From JABFRG01 sp038210445 (GTDB lineage Bacteria > Myxococcota_A > Polyangia > Polyangiales > Polyangiaceae), in the NCBI GenBank assembly GCA_038210445.1, contig JBBQWQ010000014.1:1-64000 (forward strand): DNA of 64,000 nt, given 5' to 3'. The position numbers were made by a program, and so were the translations under genes. How positions within the stretch are numbered: the stretch's first letter is position 1; every line of letters begins with the position of its first letter. Shown piece after piece: positions 33,871-42,076 of this stretch. The notes beneath the pieces were generated by a model that saw nothing but the letters and a program-made list of their open reading frames with translations, ran no database searches and was not told where the DNA came from.

Positions 33871-34209
33871 CCAGCTAGATCAGCCGGATCAGGAGCTCAG
33901 CTCCAGCAGAATCCAACTAGATCAGCCGGATCGGGAGCTCAGCTCCAGCAGAATCCAACTAGATCAGCCGGATCGGGAGCTCAGCTCCAGCAGAATCCAA
34001 CTAGACCAGCCGGATCGGGAGCTCAGCTCCAGCAGAATCCAACTAGATCAGGCGGATCGGGAGCTCAGCTCCAGCAGAATCCAACTAGATCAGCCGGAAT
34101 ACACCTCACCCCAAACCCCTCTCCCTGAAGGGAGAGGGGCCTTGCATTCTGGGCCTGAAGGGAGAGGGGCGGGGGGGTGAGGTGATCGGGAGCTCAGCTC
34201 CAGCAGAAT
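33871..34209 (+). repeat. 42-bp tandem repeat, six copies, last copy interrupted
   Basis: Copies run 33871-33912, 33913-33954, 33955-33996, 33997-34038, 34039-34080, and a sixth split into 34081-34098 and 34186-34209. Each contains GGAGCT-C-AGCTCC, a perfect 13-bp dyad (first copy has one change before it). On the minus strand the core reads ttctgctggagctgagctcc, which resembles atctgctggaactgagcgcc, the stop-codon end of the lipoprotein gene finishing at 34227. The array lies between the convergent cinA and lipoprotein genes, so it may act as a bidirectional terminator. Confidence 0.9.
34102..34184. mobile_element. palindromic REP/MITE-like element inside the repeat
   Basis: 83 bp with perfect 11-bp ends CACCTCACCCC (34102-34112) and GGGGTGAGGTG (34174-34184). 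Inside is a perfect 11-bp stem CCCCTCTCCCT / AGGGAGAGGGG (34116-34126 and 34129-34139) with a GA loop, and a second copy of CCTGAAGGGAGAGGGG at 34154-34169. It has no coding capacity. It separates the two halves of repeat copy six exactly (87 bp extra, 34099-34185), which marks it as an insertion rather than background. Confidence 0.75.
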
Positions 34210-34226
34210 CCAGACATTGAAGGCGC

Positions 34227-35666
34227 TCAGTTCCAGCAGATGCCGCGTCGTCCCGCGCAGTAGTCGCCAGGCTGCTTGCTCCGGGGCTGCGAGACCTTGC
34301 ACGCGGGCGTGGCGCTGCCGAAGGTGTTGCCGGTCGCAAAGTTGGGGCCGTCGCCGTACCAGCCGCTGACGATGACGGTCGCGCCGGCGGTGTGGTCGAA
34401 GCTGGTGTTGTCGACGAATACGGCGGCAGGCCCGGCTTCGTCGGCGCCCTGACCCTGGATGAAGATGGCGCTGTCGTTGTTGGCGTCTTGCGGTCCGCAG
34501 CCGAAGCCCGACGTGGTGGACTCGCCGCCTGCGTACTCGATCTTGGCGTGCGAGATCTTGTTGCCGCTGGTGGGCGTGTTCTTGAAATAGAGGCTCATCC
34601 AGTCGCCCGCGGCCTTGGTCTCGTTGGCCGAGGTGAAGGTGATGGGCGCCTCGGCTGTGCCTGCGGCCACCAAAATGCCCTGCCGCGTGCTCGAGGTGCC
34701 GATGTAGATGCCGGAGCCGACTTCCTTCTCGAAGGCCACCGTGACGCCGGCCTCGATGGTGAGCGTGGTGGTCTTGCCGTCGACGCCCGAGTTCACGTAC
34801 AGGGCGCCGCGCTGGCGATACGGGATGCCAATGTTGCGCAGCGTATCGTCGCGCATGAACGCCTTGGAGGTGTTCATGAGCACGGCCTCGCGCTTGTTCC
34901 CGCTGGTCGTGAGCTCCTTGGGAATCGTGCCGGCGATGCCGGGCTCCACGCGAATCGGGTACGGATACTTGTCGCTCCCGGAGTTGCGGACCCACACCGC
35001 GGCCGAGTCGTCGGTGGCGGTGCCCCAGGCGTCGAAGTTGATGCCGAAGCTCCGCGACGCTTCCACCAAGACGCGATCGAGCTTGGTGCTCTTGGTCACC
35101 TCGCCGGTGTTGGTGCCGCCCGCGACGCCGCCCACGCGCAGGGCGCCGGGCTCGCCGCTCACGGTATCGCCGCCGTTTTTCACAGCCACCACCGAGAGCT
35201 CGGCGGTGCCGGTGGCGGAGACGAAGAGCTGCGCCCAGGGGCTCGCGGCATCGGCGGCGTCGAAGGTCACGGGTCGCGCCGAGACGGTGCCATCTGCGGC
35301 GAGGTCGACCGCGCCCTTGGCCACGATGCGACCGGCCTTCGGAGCGTTGCCCACGTTGATGTTCGCTTGCTTGCCCACGAGCACCACCGTGCAGGGCTCG
35401 AGCGTCAGGGTCGCCTCGATGCTGAGGTTGTTCGGAACGCGGTGCGGGTTGCCGCTGGCGCTCCAGGTCTCGTCGGCCGAGACCGTAGAAGTGTGATCGG
35501 TTCCCGGGCCGGTGCTGGCAGCGCAGCCGCGAGCGAGGGCCAGATCGTCGGCGGTCACGTTGCCGCCCGGCGTGGTGCCGCCGGCATCGGAGCTCGTGAC
35601 CGGGCTCGGGGAGCTGCATGCCGCTGCCAACGAAACAAGAGCCGAGAAAGCGATGACGTTCTTCAT
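34227..35666 (-). CDS. large lipoprotein, parallel beta-helix-like
   Basis: 479 aa. Lipobox LAAAC (Cys17) after a short signal peptide; a Ser/Gly/Asp linker; then a body with repeated short strands such as TLTLEPCTVVLVGKQANINVG, GTAELSVVAVKNGGDTV, TTLTIEAGVTVAFEKEVGSGIYIGTSST, GILVAAGTAEAPITFTSANETKAAGDWMSLYFKNT, which is the pattern of right-handed beta-helix surface proteins. Ends CAGRRGICWN. Function unknown; a cell-surface adhesive or carbohydrate-binding role is possible. The 3' end resembles the repeat array next to it. Confidence 0.7.
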   Translation of the reverse strand: MKNVIAFSALVSLAAACSSPSPVTSSDAGGTTPGGNVTADDLALARGCAASTGPGTDHTSTVSADETWSASGNPHRVPNNLSIEATLTLEPCTVVLVGKQANINVGNAPKAGRIVAKGAVDLAADGTVSARPVTFDAADAASPWAQLFVSATGTAELSVVAVKNGGDTVSGEPGALRVGGVAGGTNTGEVTKSTKLDRVLVEASRSFGINFDAWGTATDDSAAVWVRNSGSDKYPYPIRVEPGIAGTIPKELTTSGNKREAVLMNTSKAFMRDDTLRNIGIPYRQRGALYVNSGVDGKTTTLTIEAGVTVAFEKEVGSGIYIGTSSTRQGILVAAGTAEAPITFTSANETKAAGDWMSLYFKNTPTSGNKISHAKIEYAGGESTTSGFGCGPQDANNDSAIFIQGQGADEAGPAAVFVDNTSFDHTAGATVIVSGWYGDGPNFATGNTFGSATPACKVSQPRSKQPGDYCAGRRGICWN

Positions 35667-35918
35667 GAAAGCTCCATGAGCACCGTTCGTGCCGAGAAAA
35701 AGCCCAGTGAATCAGTGAACCCCCTGCGCGCGTTTGGCGCAAGTCTGCTCGGCAATGGGCAAATGTTGCGCAGCGCCAGGCTTAACAATTGAAACGATTC
35801 GGGCACCTGGGCTGCGAACTGTTTTGGCCGAATCCTTCGGCCCACGAGAAGGCGAAGGGTCCCGAGCGACGCGGCGACGAACACCTAGCTCGAAGGCCTC
35901 GCTCGGCAGCGCCAAGCG
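35667..35918. other. intergenic, 252 bp
   Basis: Between two minus-strand genes. Short ORFs on both strands here overlap one another and lack support. The left part before ATG 35666 must hold the promoter of the 34227-35666 gene. No repeat or RNA gene seen. Confidence 0.3.
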
Positions 35919-37361
35919 CTAAGGCGCGATGGCCTTGCAGACCGGGAAGAAGGCCGAGGCAGCGCCGTTCTGGTTGAGCTGCGTGCAGGTGCTGACGCAG
36001 AATGTGGAGTCGCTGCGACCCTTGCAGCATGCATCGACTGCGTTCATGAGCGGCAGCGAGCCTTCGATGCCCGGTCCGCACTTGGCGGCTGCCTGGGCGG
36101 TCTTGAAGCATCCGAGGGCGGCCACGTTGGCGGCAGAGGGCGCCACCGCCTGGCAGCGGGCCACGCAGCCGTCGCAGCTGGTAGCGGTGAAGCCGAAGCT
36201 GGCCAGCTGGGGCTTGAGCACGGTACCGACGGTGCGGTTCTCGGCGCCGCAGTCGGCCATGAGCTGGCAGGCAGCCTGGCAGCCCTCGAGGGTGCTGGGG
36301 CCGCAGATGATGTCGGGAAGCGGCGGCACCTTGTAGGCGCCTTCGCCGCACGCGGCCGGGGTTCCGACAGGCACGGCGGGGAGCGGAGTAGCGGCTCGCG
36401 CTGCGCCCTTGGGGTGGGCCAGCAGCGTTTCCATGAACCATGCATTCATCGGGAGCCAGGCGTGACCCAGCTCGTTTCCCCGGCACTGCACCTGCCCGGC
36501 CTGGGGGTCGGCCTCGTAGTATTGCGATGCCAGCGAAGCCTGCTCCACGAAGCTGAACTCGGGCACGGTGACGCCGTTGGGCGTGGTGCCGGAGTAGCGA
36601 TCGTTGTCGCCGCCCCAGGTCACGATGGCGAACACGGCTCCGGGGAGCGGCCCGCCGGCGCCGTCGGAGGTGAGCGAGAACACTCCGGAGCCCACGATGC
36701 CGCCGGCCACGAAGCTCGATCGGGCACGGAGCACCTTGTTGGTGAAGATGCCGCCTGCGGAGTGGCCGCCCACATAGATGCGCTTCTTGTCGACCTCGTA
36801 GTGGGCCGCCGTGCAGCGCACCATCTTGTCGAAGAGCTCCAGGTCCTTGTTGGGGTCGGCCTCGCGTCCGGGCGGCCGCATGCCGTCCCACACCGGCCAG
36901 AGCACGCCGTTGCCCACTGCCGAGGGGGCCAGCACCACGAAGCCCTTGGCGGCGAACTCGGCCAGCTTGGCGCGGGTGACGAAGCGCTGGCCGTTCTCGC
37001 TGGTGCCGTGGAATCCCACGAAGACTGGGCGTGGACCCTTGAATTCTGCGGGCGGGAGCAGCAGCACGAAGCTCCGGGCCTGGCCCGCCACCGTGAAGGC
37101 GGTGTTGTCGCCCGCTACCGGTGCAGTCTGCATATAACTACCGACGCAGTCGGCAGCCTTGTCGGCCACCAGGCGCTCCGGCGTAACGTCGACCGGAGGG
37201 TCGACACTGCCGTCTTGGCCGCTCGAGCCGCCGCTGCTCTGCCCCGACGAAGTGCCGCCGGAGGAAGCTCCGGAAGAAGAAGCGCCGCCGCCCCCTTCGC
37301 TGCTGGTGCAGGCCAAGGAGGCGGTCGAGAGAAGGAGTGCGAGGGTCGAGAGGCGGCGCAT
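35919..37361 (-). CDS. PHB-depolymerase-like esterase lipoprotein
   Basis: 480 aa. Signal peptide and lipobox (LAC, Cys18), then a Gly/Ser spacer. The esterase domain (about 75-310) is the LpqC/PHB-depolymerase type: VFVGFHGTSENGQRF, GFVVLAPSAVG, nucleophile Ser in IYVGGHSAGGIF, and a late His in GNELGHAWLP. The C-terminal 150 residues are Cys-rich (CQAACQLMADCGAE, CDGCVARCQAV, CCKGRSDSTFCVSTC) and look like a separate disulphide-stabilised module. Exported esterase; substrate could be polyester or acyl-sugar. Confidence 0.75.
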   Translation of the reverse strand: MRRLSTLALLLSTASLACTSSEGGGGASSSGASSGGTSSGQSSGGSSGQDGSVDPPVDVTPERLVADKAADCVGSYMQTAPVAGDNTAFTVAGQARSFVLLLPPAEFKGPRPVFVGFHGTSENGQRFVTRAKLAEFAAKGFVVLAPSAVGNGVLWPVWDGMRPPGREADPNKDLELFDKMVRCTAAHYEVDKKRIYVGGHSAGGIFTNKVLRARSSFVAGGIVGSGVFSLTSDGAGGPLPGAVFAIVTWGGDNDRYSGTTPNGVTVPEFSFVEQASLASQYYEADPQAGQVQCRGNELGHAWLPMNAWFMETLLAHPKGAARAATPLPAVPVGTPAACGEGAYKVPPLPDIICGPSTLEGCQAACQLMADCGAENRTVGTVLKPQLASFGFTATSCDGCVARCQAVAPSAANVAALGCFKTAQAAAKCGPGIEGSLPLMNAVDACCKGRSDSTFCVSTCTQLNQNGAASAFFPVCKAIAP

Positions 37362-37375
37362 CGAGGCGATTCAGC

Positions 37376-38716
37376 TCACTGCGGAATCGAGGAGCCAGAC
37401 GGCATGGCGAGCTTCTTCGCCTTGATGGCGTCGGAGTCGCGATCGACGAATACGATGGTGGCGATGTAGTCGACCTTACGGACGCTGTCGGCCTGCATCG
37501 AGTTCACGAGGAACGCGGTGGGCGAGTAGTTGGGGACGTTGCCCACGCCGGCGTTGATCTGGTCGGCGCCGGAGGCCGTTTGCTCCGGGGTCGCGCCGCC
37601 GGCGCGCGCCTGGAAGTACTGCTTCAGACCGGGCATGAGAGGCGCCACTTGCTCCGACACCGCGCGGTGACCGGAGGAGAGCTTGCCGGGGTTACCGGGG
37701 TTCGGGAAGATCTGCTCGATGAGGCGCGCGCGATCGGCGGCCGGGGCCACCTGCAGCGAGAGGAGCGGACCTTCGGCGAGGCCCACCAGGCTGCTGTCTT
37801 TGCCTACCAGCTGCATCGGCGCGAAAGCCGGGTCGACGCAGGCTGCGCCGTCGGTGCCGGCGGCGCGAATGTCGGCCTCGCTGCAGTTCGAAAGGGCGAT
37901 CATGTGCCAGGCGAACTCCGAGCAGTACATCGGCATGTCGCTGGTGCTGGCGCCGAGGATGATCTTGCCCAGCTCGGTGACCGTCTGCTTGGTGGTCATG
38001 CGCTTGGAGGCGAAGATGGGCGTGAGGTAGTCCTTCTGGAAGCGCACGTGACCGTTGGCGCGGTTGGCGGCCACTGCGGCGGCCCACTTGCCGAGCTGCG
38101 CGCGTCGCGCGTCGCTGATGCGCGGGCGAACCACCTGCAGCGCGTCGGTGCCGTATTCGACGCCCGAGGAGCCCTGGCCGCCGGTGAAGTGCAGCGTGTT
38201 GAACTGCCCAACGTACTCGCTGTCGAGGGGGCTATCGACGTTATAGGCCACGCCGCCCTTGGTGTAGACCAGGCTCGCGTGGGTGGTGCCCATCTGGATG
38301 TGGGGGTAGGCCATGGTGCCGGCCAGCTCGGGGCGGAAGGTGAGCGCGAGATCGCCGTCTTGGAGCACGCCGGCTGCCGAGAGCTGCCGCGCCATGTCTT
38401 CGCGCGCCGACTTCTTCGCGGCCGGCGAGGTGCCCGCTTGCTTGATGGCGATGATGCGGAGCCCGGCGTCCTTCACTTCGACCGAGGGCTGCCACACCGT
38501 GCTGTAGCTGTACTTTGCACGGTTGATCTCGGTCTTCACGACGCTCTTGGGCACCGAGAAGTAGAACGGCACGTCGAGCAGGCGGTCGGGCGCGGTGCTG
38601 GTGACGACGTCTTGGTCCTGGCCCTCGTCGTCTGTGGGGGCGTCGGCCTCCGCACTGCAAGCAGGAACCAGAGCAACCAAGAGGAGGGCGAGATGGGAAA
38701 GTCGGGGAGAGAGCAT
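37376..38716 (-). CDS. YiiX/permuted NlpC-P60-like lipoprotein
   Basis: 446 aa from ATG 38716. Lipobox VPAC (Cys20). The core shows a permuted papain-like arrangement: His in MGTTHASLVYTKGG and, 150 residues later, Cys in MYCSEFAWHMI, the order of YiiX/orthopoxvirus G6R-type enzymes rather than classical NlpC/P60. Beyond it are a few hundred residues with no known motif. It is 14 bp downstream of the esterase on the same strand. A peptidoglycan or lipid amidase role is suggested by family only. Confidence 0.6.
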   Translation of the reverse strand: MLSPRLSHLALLLVALVPACSAEADAPTDDEGQDQDVVTSTAPDRLLDVPFYFSVPKSVVKTEINRAKYSYSTVWQPSVEVKDAGLRIIAIKQAGTSPAAKKSAREDMARQLSAAGVLQDGDLALTFRPELAGTMAYPHIQMGTTHASLVYTKGGVAYNVDSPLDSEYVGQFNTLHFTGGQGSSGVEYGTDALQVVRPRISDARRAQLGKWAAAVAANRANGHVRFQKDYLTPIFASKRMTTKQTVTELGKIILGASTSDMPMYCSEFAWHMIALSNCSEADIRAAGTDGAACVDPAFAPMQLVGKDSSLVGLAEGPLLSLQVAPAADRARLIEQIFPNPGNPGKLSSGHRAVSEQVAPLMPGLKQYFQARAGGATPEQTASGADQINAGVGNVPNYSPTAFLVNSMQADSVRKVDYIATIVFVDRDSDAIKAKKLAMPSGSSIPQ

Positions 38717-38772
38717 GTTGGCGCAATCTGGCAGATTGTTACGACTCTGCAAGGGACCCTCGACGACGATCG

Positions 38773-39692
38773 GTGGCGCGCTCCGACCCTCACCTACTTC
38801 ATGCGCAACTGCGCTCCCGGGAGCGCATACAGGATGCACGAACCGAGGCACTGGTAGGCCTGCGAGTGCCAGCGTTGGCGGCGCCGTCCCACGCCGCTCG
38901 CCGATGCCGCTCGCAGGCGCGTGCTCGTCGCAGCGCTCGTGGTGGGGCGCTTCCTTGCGCGGGCACCTTCGTCGCCGCGGCGGTGCAGGTGATCTTAGGC
39001 CCCTGCGCCTGCGGCGTGGCCGCGCAGAAGGGCGCAGCGCAGATCTAGCTCCGGGGCTGCGGTCCGCGCGCCGGCCCAGCACCGGATGCGTCGACCAGTG
39101 CTCCCGCCGCGAACGACGCCGGTGGCAGGGCAGATGCTCCGGGCCCCGCCGCGGGGGCGGCGCTCACGGGCGGCTCCTCGTCGCCCCTGCGTCCGCGCGC
39201 CCTGGTGGTGACGCCGAGCTCGCTTTGGTACCTGTCGCCGTCCGGCAAGCTGTACGGCCGCGGCGCCAATCGGCTCTTCGACCCCAGCGGAAAGTCTCCT
39301 CGTCCGGTGGTCTTCGCGCAGTGGACGGAAGTACGGAAGTACCTGGGCTCGGTGCGGTTGCCATGGGCAACGGGAAGGCCCTCGACTCGTACCTGCCCGT
39401 GACGGTCCCGAACCTTCGTGCCGTGACCTCACTGGTGGCCGTGGGCTCGAGCAATTGCGCGCTCCTGCAGAATGGCGAGACGGTGTGCTGGGGCGATCTC
39501 GTGGGCGAAGCGCGTCCGCGGCTCGCGCCTGCGCCGGTGGCGCTGCCGATCGCAGCGAAGGTCTTGATCGGCGTACCGCCCGCCGCATCACGCACTGCCG
39601 CCAACTACTGCGTCGCCGACTCGGCCAGCAAGGTGACGTGCCTCGCCCCCGTGGCGGGAAGCACCACGTTCGAAGGCCCCTGGCCTATGTGA
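38773..39692 (+). pseudogene. RCC1-like lipoprotein, broken by an 8-bp duplication and a stop
   Basis: Frame 1 reads sensible RCC1-repeat-like sequence (SPSGKLYGRGANRLFD, VVFAQWTEV) up to 39324. There the octamer acggaagt is perfectly duplicated (39325-39332 and 39333-39340). After it, a +1 shifted frame carries on (MGNGKALDSYLPVTVP, VAVGSSNCALLQNGETVCWGDLV, NYCVADSASKVTCLAPVAGS) to TGA 39692. Taking out one octamer joins the halves in frame. Upstream, a TAG at 39046-39048 precedes LRGCGPRAG, which resembles a lipobox, so the real start is not clear. RCC1 propellers usually bind proteins. Confidence 0.6.
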
Positions 39693-39743
39693 TCCGCCAC
39701 GAAGCGGCGCGTGGGGATGGCCGTAGGGTATGCTCGAGGGGCC

Positions 39744-42035
39744 ATGGCTTCGCCGCGCACCGAGCTCTCGATGGACCTGACGCTGCCGGTGGCGTCCGGT
39801 GAAACCGCGGTGGCCTCGCGTGCGCCGACGTCGACCGGCGCCTTCGAAGTCGGGGCGAGAGTGGCCGATCGCTACGAGATACTCCGGCTTTTGGGCGCCG
39901 GTGGCATGGGCGCGGTGTACCGAGCGCGGGATCTGGAGCTCGACGAGGACATCGCGCTCAAGGTGCTTCTGGGCACCGAAGTGGGCGAGGACGCGCGCAT
40001 TCGCTTCCGGCGCGAGGTGAAACTGGCGCGGCGGGTCACCCACCCGAATGTGGCGCGCACCTACGATCTGGGCGAGCACCAGGGACAGCGCTACCTCACC
40101 ATGGAGCTCATCGAAGGCAAGAGCCTGCGCGAAGCGGCGGAGCGAGGGCTGCTGCTGCCGGAGACGCTGCGCATCGTCACCGAGGTGGCCCGCGGGCTCT
40201 CGGTGGCGCACGCGGCCGGCGTGGTCCACTGCGATCTCAAGCCCGACAACGTGCTCCTGGCCGACATGCGGGTGGTCATCACCGACTTTGGCATCGCGCG
40301 CAGCGCCGGCCTCTCGGATGCACTCAAGACCTCCGGCGGCATCGCCGGGACGCCCGCGTACATGGCGCCCGAACAGGTGGAAGGTCGCGAGGTCGACGGC
40401 CGCGCCGACGTCTTTGCCCTCGCGGTCATGCTCTACGAGCTCGTGGCCGGTGAGCTTCCGTTCGCCGGCGAGTCGCCCTTCGCCATGGCCGCCGCGCGTC
40501 TGGTGCGCGACGCTCCCGACCTTCGGCTGCGGGCGCCCGACGTGCCGGAGGGCGTGGCGCGTCTGGTGGCCGCCGGCCTCGCCCGAGCCCGCGACGAGCG
40601 CATCGACGCCCACGCGTTTCTCGATGCCCTCTCGCGCGCGCGCGGCGGGGAGGCAGAAGCGCGACCTTCCGAAGTGGTCTCGGTGCCGACCCCCACCAGC
40701 CTCTGGACCTCGGGCACCGTGCGGGGTTCAGGGAAAAACGTGTATGTTGCACGTGTATCGGGCGAGCCGCAGGCCCTGGCCGGCGATCTGGACGCCGCCA
40801 TCCGCGACGCGTTGGCCAAGGAGAGGCGCATCACTGTGGTGCCGGCGCCCCCCGGGGATTTTACGCTCGAGACCTCGCTGCGCGCCGTCGAGGGCCGGGT
40901 GCGGGTGCGCGCCGCGCTCTGCTCGGCGCAGGGGGCGGCTATCTGGTCTGAGCGCATCGACGGTACCGAGGCCGACCCGTTCGCGCTGGAAGATGCGCTG
41001 ACCGCCGCGGTGGGGCGTGGGGTGGCCGAGCGCTTGCTGCCCGCGCCGGGCCCCAGGAGCCCCGCGCTCCGCGCCATTTACGACGAGGCCAACGCGGTGT
41101 TCGAGCGGCTCGAGCTAGCGCCGCTGCACGGCGCGCTGGCCAGCCTGGAGGCGCTCTCCGAGGAAGACCGCGCCGACCCGTGGATCACCACGCTGCGGGC
41201 CCGTCTCCGCATGCGCATCTGGCTCATCCAGGGGGCGTTCGAGAGCGATGCGCCGATCATCGCCGAGGAGCTCCTCTTGCGAGCCCTCGACCGCGACCCG
41301 ACCATCGCCGAAGCCTACCACGCGCTGGGGTCGCTGCGCCTGGCGGTGGGCGACTATCAGGCGGCCCGGCGCGCCTTCGAAGAGGCCCTGCGCCGGTCAC
41401 CGACGCTGGCCATCGCGCACGTGCAGCTCGGTATGCTCGCCGCCGAGACGGGCCACCTCGCGCAGGGCCTCCGGAGCCTCGACGTGGCCATGCGCTTGCA
41501 GCCCGAGAACGCCAGCGGCGCCTTGGAACGCCTTCGTTTGGTGGCGCTCACCGAGCCCCGCGCGACCACCGAAGCGGAAGTGCTCCGGGTGCGCGCGACC
41601 TTTGGCACCTTCGCGTCGCTTTCGCTCGAGGTACGGCTGCCTTTCTGGTGGCGCGATCGCGCGCTCGCCGGCGCGGTGGCCACGTGTGTCGAGTCGCACA
41701 AGTCGGGAGCATCGTGGGAGCACGCGACGCCCTTTCTGCGCGACTACGAAACAGGGCCGCGGCCGGAGTGGGTCGCTTCGAGCTATGCGGGTGTGGCCAA
41801 GCTGCCCATCATTCCCCGGCGACGCACCTTGCTGCTGATGGTGGCGGCGGAGCACCTGGCGGCCATCGGGTCGGTCGACGAGGCCTTTGGGCACATGCAG
41901 TCTGCCGCCGACTCAGCACTGATAGACATTCTCTGGCTCGACCGCTGCCCGGCCCTCGACGCGCTCCGCGACGATCCCCGCTTCGGTCGCATTCGCGCGC
42001 GCGTAGCCCTTCGCGCCGCTGCCGTCTGGAGCTGA
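39744..42035 (+). CDS. Ser/Thr protein kinase with TolB-like and TPR regions
   Basis: 763 aa from ATG 39744; eleven earlier residues are possible. Kinase domain about 50-310: Gly loop GAGGMGAVY, Lys in IALKVLL, catalytic loop HCDLKPDN (Cys instead of Arg, a non-RD kinase), DFGIARS, and TPAYMAPEQ. Then a linker, a stretch like the TolB/CadC wing region (ALAKERRITVVPAPPGDFTLE, AAIWSERIDGTEADPFALEDALTAAV), and TPR-like repeats to the C-terminus (AYHALGSLRLAVGDYQAARRAFEEALRRS). No transmembrane helix; cytoplasmic signalling. The substrate cannot be read from sequence. Confidence 0.85.
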   Translation: MASPRTELSMDLTLPVASGETAVASRAPTSTGAFEVGARVADRYEILRLLGAGGMGAVYRARDLELDEDIALKVLLGTEVGEDARIRFRREVKLARRVTHPNVARTYDLGEHQGQRYLTMELIEGKSLREAAERGLLLPETLRIVTEVARGLSVAHAAGVVHCDLKPDNVLLADMRVVITDFGIARSAGLSDALKTSGGIAGTPAYMAPEQVEGREVDGRADVFALAVMLYELVAGELPFAGESPFAMAAARLVRDAPDLRLRAPDVPEGVARLVAAGLARARDERIDAHAFLDALSRARGGEAEARPSEVVSVPTPTSLWTSGTVRGSGKNVYVARVSGEPQALAGDLDAAIRDALAKERRITVVPAPPGDFTLETSLRAVEGRVRVRAALCSAQGAAIWSERIDGTEADPFALEDALTAAVGRGVAERLLPAPGPRSPALRAIYDEANAVFERLELAPLHGALASLEALSEEDRADPWITTLRARLRMRIWLIQGAFESDAPIIAEELLLRALDRDPTIAEAYHALGSLRLAVGDYQAARRAFEEALRRSPTLAIAHVQLGMLAAETGHLAQGLRSLDVAMRLQPENASGALERLRLVALTEPRATTEAEVLRVRATFGTFASLSLEVRLPFWWRDRALAGAVATCVESHKSGASWEHATPFLRDYETGPRPEWVASSYAGVAKLPIIPRRRTLLLMVAAEHLAAIGSVDEAFGHMQSAADSALIDILWLDRCPALDALRDDPRFGRIRARVALRAAAVWS

Positions 42036-42076
42036 GCGCCCGAAGCGGCGCTCGCTGGGTTCCGCCACCCGCCCGC

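Noticed and set aside
33871..34209. 42-bp array as CRISPR
   Set aside because: Units are contiguous with no unique spacers.
34090..35742. 550-aa minus-strand ORF through the repeat
   Set aside because: Out-of-frame shadow of the beta-helix lipoprotein; the repeat-encoded end is not a real tail.
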